Part shown: positions 30,473 to 34,303 of the stretch, in pieces
How positions within the stretch are numbered: position 1 is the stretch's first letter
How the letters are laid out: each line of letters opens with the position of its first letter
Source of the DNA: JAVVHH01 sp964235765
GTDB taxonomy: Bacteria > Pseudomonadota > Alphaproteobacteria > Acetobacterales > Acetobacteraceae
Assembly (NCBI GenBank): GCA_964235765.1
Contig: CAXSDH010000038.1
Coordinates: 1 to 34,303, forward strand
Reading direction: 5' to 3'
Length of the DNA: 34,303 nucleotides
Program-made: the position numbers and the translations under genes
Notes under the pieces: generated by a model
Told to the model about the DNA's origin: nothing
The model's input: the letters and a program-made list of their open reading frames with translations, nothing else
Databases searched by the model: none

Positions 30473-31195
30473 GTGAACGCCCTCCTCGACGTCCAAGGCC
30501 TCGACGCCGGCTACGGCAAGATCGCCGTCCTGCACGCCGTCAGCCTCCGCATCGAAAAAGGCGAGATCGTCACCCTGCTCGGCCCCAACGGCGCAGGCAA
30601 GACGACGCTCCTGAAAGCCCTGTCCGGCCTCCTGCCCTGGACCGCCGGCGAAGCGCGCTTCGCCGGAGTGAGCCTCCGCGGCGCAGACCCCCGCACCTCC
30701 GCCCGGCGCGGCCTGGTGCACGTCGTCGAAGGCCACCGCGTCTTCACCCAGCTCTCGGTGGCCGACAACCTGGCCCTCGCCGGCTACGACCTGCCCCGCG
30801 CCGAGCGCGCCAGCCGCGTGGCCGAGGCGCTCGACACCTTCCCCGAGATCGCCGCCAAGCGCGAGGAACGCGGCGGCGCCCTCAGCGGCGGGCAGCAGCA
30901 AATGCTGGCCGTGGCCCAGGGCCTGGTGCGCCAGCCGCAACTGCTGATGCTGGACGAACCCTCCGCCGGGCTGTCCCCCGTGCTGGTGGACCGCGTGCTC
31001 GCCGTGCTGGCCCGGCTCCGCCAGGGCGGCACCGCAATCCTCCTCGTGGAGCAACTGGTGGAAAAAGCCCTCGCCGTCGCCGACCGCGCCTATGCGATGA
31101 CCCAGGGCCGCATCGTGCTGGAGGCGCCGGCCGGCGAACCCGGCCTCGCGGACCGGCTGGAGCACGCCTACCTGGGCGCGGGCGCGCTGGCATGA
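30473..31195 (+). CDS. Branched-chain-type ABC transporter ATPase (LivF family)
   Basis: Cytoplasmic ATPase subunit, 240 residues. It shows Walker A GPNGAGKTT (about residue 38), the family's VHVVEGHRVFTQLSVADNL segment (usual form PEGR.iF..LTV.eNL, here with EGHR), intact signature LSGGQQQMLAVAQGL, Walker B LLMLDEPSAGLSP, and H-loop LLVEQLVEKAL, where Gln replaces the usual His (VEQ is normal for LivF). It starts at GTG 30473 and its TGA overlaps the ATG of the first enolase gene (ATGA), tying transporter and enzymes into one translational unit. It completes an importer with the binding protein, LivH and LivMG. Confidence 0.94.
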   Translation: MNALLDVQGLDAGYGKIAVLHAVSLRIEKGEIVTLLGPNGAGKTTLLKALSGLLPWTAGEARFAGVSLRGADPRTSARRGLVHVVEGHRVFTQLSVADNLALAGYDLPRAERASRVAEALDTFPEIAAKREERGGALSGGQQQMLAVAQGLVRQPQLLMLDEPSAGLSPVLVDRVLAVLARLRQGGTAILLVEQLVEKALAVADRAYAMTQGRIVLEAPAGEPGLADRLEHAYLGAGALA

Positions 31196-32286
31196 AAATC
31201 ACCGCCGTCACCGCCACCACGCTCGCCATCCCCTACGACTACGACGGCCCCCGCCACAACGTCGCCGGCAAGGACTGGAACACCCTGGACATCCTGCTGG
31301 TGCGGGTGGACACCGACCAAGGCCTGACCGGCTGGGGCGAAGCCTTCGGCCACGGCAGCATCCCCGCCACCCGCGCCGCCCTCCTCTCGCTCGTCGCCCC
31401 CTTCATGCTCGGCCGCAACGCCGCCGACATCACGGGCGTCATGCGGGCCGCGCAGCAAGCCATGCACATCTACGGCCGCGGCGGCCCCGTCGCCTACGCC
31501 CTCTCCGGCGTGGACATCGCCCTGTGGGACCTCGCGGGAAAATCCGCCGGCCTGCCGCTGCACCGCCTGCTCGGCGCCGCCGCACCCCCCAGCATCCCGG
31601 CATACGCCAGCCTGCTCCGCTACACCGAGCCCGCCACCGTCGCCCGCAACGCCGCCGCTGCCGTGGCCGCCGGCTACCGCGCGATCAAGCTGCACGAGGT
31701 CACCCTCGCCGCCGTCCAGGCGGCGCGCGACGCCGTCGGCCCGGACATCCTGCTGATGAACGACACCAACTGCCCATGGCCCCCCGCCGAGGCCCGCGCC
31801 ATGGCCCGCGCCTTCCGCCCGCTCGGCCTGCATTGGCTGGAGGAGCCGGTCTGGCCCCCGGAGGACTTCGCCGGCCTCGCCTCGGTCCGCGCCGAAGGCG
31901 TCCCCGTCGCCGCCGGCGAGAACATGGCGAGCCCGGCCGACTTCCTGCACGCCTTCCAGGCCGGCGCCCTCGACATCGCCCAACCCAGCGTCACCAAAAT
32001 CGGCGGCGTCACCGAAATGCGCCGCATCATCGCCCTCGGCGAAACCCACGGCGTGCGCGTGGTGCCGCACTGCGCCTATTTCGGCCCCGGCTTCCTCGCC
32101 TCCCTGCACCTCGCCGCCGCAATGCCGGACCGCCCGCCCCTCGAACGCCTGTTCATCGACCTCGAAGCCAGCCCCTTCTCGCCCTACACCGAGGCCACCC
32201 GCGGACACCTCGCCGTCCCGCAAGCGCCCGGCCTCGGCTGCGACCCCGACCCGGCGGTCTCAGCCCGATACGAGGTACGCCCATGA
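31192..32286 (+). CDS. Enolase-superfamily enzyme 1 (mandelate racemase/muconate lactonizing type, K-x-H)
   Basis: A 364-residue enzyme that would abstract a proton alpha to a carboxylate with Mg2+ help. The N-terminal capping domain contains GLTGWGEAFGHGSIPAT. In the barrel the lysine motif is Lys166-Leu-His168 (in YRAIKLHEV), Mg ligands are Asp191 (MNDTNCPW), Glu217 or Glu218 (WLEEPVW) and Glu243 (AAGENMAS), and His293 (VVPHCAYFGPG) sits where mandelate-racemase-type enzymes keep the His of a His-Asp dyad. This suits acid-sugar dehydratases or racemases. It starts at ATG 31192 inside the LivF stop. Its TGA overlaps the next enolase start (ATGA). The exact substrate cannot be read from sequence. 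Confidence 0.92.
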   Translation: MKITAVTATTLAIPYDYDGPRHNVAGKDWNTLDILLVRVDTDQGLTGWGEAFGHGSIPATRAALLSLVAPFMLGRNAADITGVMRAAQQAMHIYGRGGPVAYALSGVDIALWDLAGKSAGLPLHRLLGAAAPPSIPAYASLLRYTEPATVARNAAAAVAAGYRAIKLHEVTLAAVQAARDAVGPDILLMNDTNCPWPPAEARAMARAFRPLGLHWLEEPVWPPEDFAGLASVRAEGVPVAAGENMASPADFLHAFQAGALDIAQPSVTKIGGVTEMRRIIALGETHGVRVVPHCAYFGPGFLASLHLAAAMPDRPPLERLFIDLEASPFSPYTEATRGHLAVPQAPGLGCDPDPAVSARYEVRP

Positions 32287-33368
32287 CCAAGGTCACCGCC
32301 CTCCGCACCGCCAAGCTCCTGGTCCCGCTGCCCAAACCCATCATGAGCGGCTTGGGCCCGCTCACCACCTCCGGCGTGCTGCTGGTGTTCCTGGAAACCG
32401 ACCAGGGCGTCACCGGCGAAAACCTGGTGTTCACCCTCAACAACAAACGCCTCGCCGTGCTCGACGAAATGGTCCGCAGCCTGGAGCCGCTCGTCGTCGG
32501 CGCCGATCCCCAGTTCACCACCCGCTTCTGGTCGGACGCCTGGCGCGAGATCAACTTCTTCGGCCACACCGGCGTGCCCGTCATGGGCATCTCGGCCATC
32601 GACGGCGCGCTGTGGGACCTCCGCGGCAAGCTCGCCGGCCTGCCCATCCACCGCCTGATCGGCGCCCAGCGCAGCACCGTGCCCGTCTACGCCAGCGCCG
32701 GCCTATGGCTGTCATCCAGCATCGACGAGCTGCAGCGGGAGGCGCAAGCCTTCCTCGGCCAAGGTTTCCGCGCGATGAAGATGCGCCTCGGCAAGCCCAC
32801 CGCCGCCGAAGACGCCGAGCGCGTGGCCGCGGTCCGCGCCGCCATCGGCCCCGGCGTCGCCCTGATGGCCGACGCCAACCAGCAGCTCACGGTCGACCGC
32901 GCCATCCGCCTCGGCCGCCTGCTCGAACCGCACGGCCTCACCTGGTTCGAGGAGCCGCTGCCCGCCTACGACCTCGAAGGCGTCGCCCGCGTCGCCGCCG
33001 CCCTCGACACCCCCATCGCCAGCGGCGAGACCGAATACACCCGCTACGGCTTCCGCCGCATGCTCGAGCTGAAATCGGCCGACGTGCTGATGCCGGACCT
33101 GCAACGGGTCGGCGGCGTCACCGAGTTCCTCCGCGTCTCCCACATGGCCGACGCCTTCGACGTCCCGGTCTCCTCCCATCTCTTCCCCGAGATGTCGATC
33201 CAACTCCTGGCGGCACTCGGCAACGCCACCTGGCTGGAACACATGCCCTGGTTCCAGCCCTTGTACGATGCCACCCTGGAATTGCAGGACGGCGCCGCCG
33301 TGGTGCCCGAAGCGCCCGGCTGGGGCCTGCCGCTCAACCCAGCCGCCATCGACCGCTACCGCGCCTGA
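32283..33368 (+). CDS. Enolase-superfamily enzyme 2 (mandelate racemase type, K-x-R)
   Basis: A second, clearly different member, 361 residues. The capping domain includes VPLPKPIMSGLGPLTTSGVL. Catalytic positions: Lys166-Met-Arg168 (FRAMKMRLG), Asp197 (MADANQQL), Glu223 (WFEEPLPAYD), Glu249 (ASGETEYTRYGF) and His299 (VSSHLFPEMS). The K-x-R form with SSHLFPE is common in mandelate-racemase-subgroup enzymes acting on acid sugars and related hydroxy acids. It and enzyme 1 differ in the Lys-x-His/Arg motif and in the cap loop, so they are not a recent duplication and probably act on different substrates or stereoisomers of one route. ATGA overlap with enzyme 1; the lactonase follows after 14 bases. 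Confidence 0.92.
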   Translation: MTKVTALRTAKLLVPLPKPIMSGLGPLTTSGVLLVFLETDQGVTGENLVFTLNNKRLAVLDEMVRSLEPLVVGADPQFTTRFWSDAWREINFFGHTGVPVMGISAIDGALWDLRGKLAGLPIHRLIGAQRSTVPVYASAGLWLSSSIDELQREAQAFLGQGFRAMKMRLGKPTAAEDAERVAAVRAAIGPGVALMADANQQLTVDRAIRLGRLLEPHGLTWFEEPLPAYDLEGVARVAAALDTPIASGETEYTRYGFRRMLELKSADVLMPDLQRVGGVTEFLRVSHMADAFDVPVSSHLFPEMSIQLLAALGNATWLEHMPWFQPLYDATLELQDGAAVVPEAPGWGLPLNPAAIDRYRA

Positions 33369-33382
33369 CCCGGAGAGACCCG

Positions 33383-34303
33383 ATGTGGACCCCCAGCCCC
33401 TACTACCCCGACCCGGCCGTCCACATCCTGGACCCAAGCTTCGCCAAGTACCGCCTCCCACTCGCCGCCGTGGAACGCCTGGCCACCGGCCTGCGCTGGG
33501 CGGAAGGCCCCGTCTGGTTCGGCGACGCACGCCATCTGCTGGTCAGCGACATCCCCAACGACCGCATCGTCAAATGGGACGAGGAAACCGGCCTGCTCAG
33601 CAACTTCCGCCGCCCCAGCAACTACGCCAACGGCAACACCCGCGACCGCCAGGGCCGCCTGGTCACCTGCGAGCACGGCGCCCGCCGCGTCACCCGCACC
33701 GAGCATGACGGAGTCGTCACCACCCTCATGGACCGTTTCGAGGGCAAGCGCCTGAACTCGCCCAACGACGTCGTGGTAAAGTCCGACGGCAGCATCTGGT
33801 TCACCGACCCGTTCTTCGGCCTCAAGAGCGACTACGAAGGCGAGCGCGCGGAGCAGGAACTCCCCACCAGCATCTACCGCCTCGACCCGGCCACCGGCCA
33901 AGCCACCGTGCTGGACGACACCGTTCCCGGCCCCAACGGCCTGGCCTTCTCCCCCGACGAAAAAACCCTCTACGTCGTCGCCAGCCGCGCCGAGCCCCGC
34001 GAAATCCTGGCCTACGACGTGACCGGAGACGGCCGCGTCACCCACCGCCGCACCCTGATCAACGCCGGCCCCGGCACCCCCGACGGCTTCCGCCTCGACG
34101 AGGACGGCAACCTATGGTGCGGCTGGGGCATGGGCGACCCGGCGCTCGACGGCGTCATGGTCTTCAACCCGCAAGGCCACCCCATCGGCCGCATCCAACT
34201 CCCCGAACGCTGCGCCAACCTGGTCTTCGGCGGCCGCCGCCGCAACCGCCTCTTCATGGCGGCAAGCCAGTCGATCTATGCCCTCTATGTGAACACGCGG
34301 GGC
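33383..34303 (+). CDS. SMP-30/gluconolactonase/LRE-type lactonase, 3' truncated by window end
   Basis: Six-bladed beta-propeller metallo-lactonase; the first 307 residues are present and the frame is open at the last base. Evidence: LRWAEGPVWFGDARHLLVSD (metal-ligand Glu at about residue 41), SNYANGNTRDRQGRLVTCEHG, RLNSPNDVVVKSDGSIWFTD (Asn and Asp ligands), and GPNGLAFSPDEKTLYV, with GTPDGFRLDEDGNLWCGWG. All these are the family's repeated blade motifs. No signal peptide, so cytoplasmic. Family members open sugar-acid lactones. GGAGAG (33372-33377) lies 5 bases before ATG 33383. As the last visible gene of the operon it suggests that a lactone is formed or taken up in the pathway. Confidence 0.93.
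   Translation, partial: MWTPSPYYPDPAVHILDPSFAKYRLPLAAVERLATGLRWAEGPVWFGDARHLLVSDIPNDRIVKWDEETGLLSNFRRPSNYANGNTRDRQGRLVTCEHGARRVTRTEHDGVVTTLMDRFEGKRLNSPNDVVVKSDGSIWFTDPFFGLKSDYEGERAEQELPTSIYRLDPATGQATVLDDTVPGPNGLAFSPDEKTLYVVASRAEPREILAYDVTGDGRVTHRRTLINAGPGTPDGFRLDEDGNLWCGWGMGDPALDGVMVFNPQGHPIGRIQLPERCANLVFGGRRRNRLFMAASQSIYALYVNTRG

Noticed and set aside
27575..31165. A 1196-residue minus-strand frame opposite the liv operon
   Set aside because: Low-complexity Gly/Gln/His/Ala composition with no recognisable domain; it mirrors the codon bias of the opposite strand.
28738..32286. A 1182-residue plus-strand frame over LivMG, LivF and enolase 1
   Set aside because: Only its last part (from 31192) is a real protein; the rest is an Arg/Pro/His-rich out-of-frame reading of high-GC genes.

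Overview
The window looks like a scaffold from a draft genome of a very GC-rich alphaproteobacterium, most likely of the Rhodospirillales/Acetobacteraceae type. This is inferred from the gene families and the strong preference for G or C at third codon positions, with many GTG starts; no search was run. Two runs of exactly 100 N mark scaffold joins. One is almost certainly an artefact, because the same 55 bases stand on both sides of it.

Layout. 1-4122 is a core translation block, mostly on the minus strand: release factor 3 (prfC, cut by the window edge), ribosomal protein S4 (rpsD), a SpoU-type RNA methyltransferase (trmJ-like) and cysteinyl-tRNA synthetase (cysS), plus a tiny plus-strand membrane protein. 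4173-8305 holds a MAPEG-family protein, a glycine-zipper/peptidoglycan-binding lipoprotein preceded by a perfect 12-bp tandem repeat, a lipoprotein esterase, and a peptide-type solute-binding protein translationally coupled to the fluoride channel gene crcB. 8408-12759 encodes a 1249-residue glycan-assembly protein (five 38-residue repeats, a WbsX/GH99-like domain, a GT4-like domain and a GT2 domain) coupled to a CatB/XAT-type acetyltransferase. 12750-14102 is a compact minus-strand unit: an AapJ-like amino-acid-binding protein followed, through overlapping stop and start codons, by an 84-residue two-helix protein and a 34-residue one-helix protein. 14161-16695 is a paaG-paaI-paaK operon for phenylacetate activation and associated steps. 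16696-18029 holds a 15-bp tandem repeat array broken by the second gap, then a eukaryotic-like topoisomerase IB. 18150-24622 is a cell-surface block: a glycosyltransferase fused to UDP-galactopyranose mutase, a clan GH-A glycosidase, and a large secreted RTX-like protein. 24705-26519 encodes two NAD(P)-dependent oxidoreductases.

26642-34303 is one tightly packed plus-strand operon. It has a Leu/Ile/Val-type binding protein, permease LivH, a LivM-LivG fusion, ATPase LivF, two different enolase-superfamily (mandelate racemase-type) enzymes and an SMP-30/gluconolactonase-type lactonase that runs off the window. Together these suggest uptake and dehydration or delactonisation of an organic acid, probably a sugar acid, rather than an amino acid.

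The least explained parts are the binding-protein/mini-membrane-protein unit (12750-14102), the LivMG fusion with its degenerate ABC signature and enolase partners, and the galactofuranose-type fusion with its glycosidase. No tRNA, rRNA, CRISPR array, insertion sequence or phage gene was recognised. No intergenic stretch exceeds 300 bases; the longest (16696-16910) holds the repeat array and a gap.
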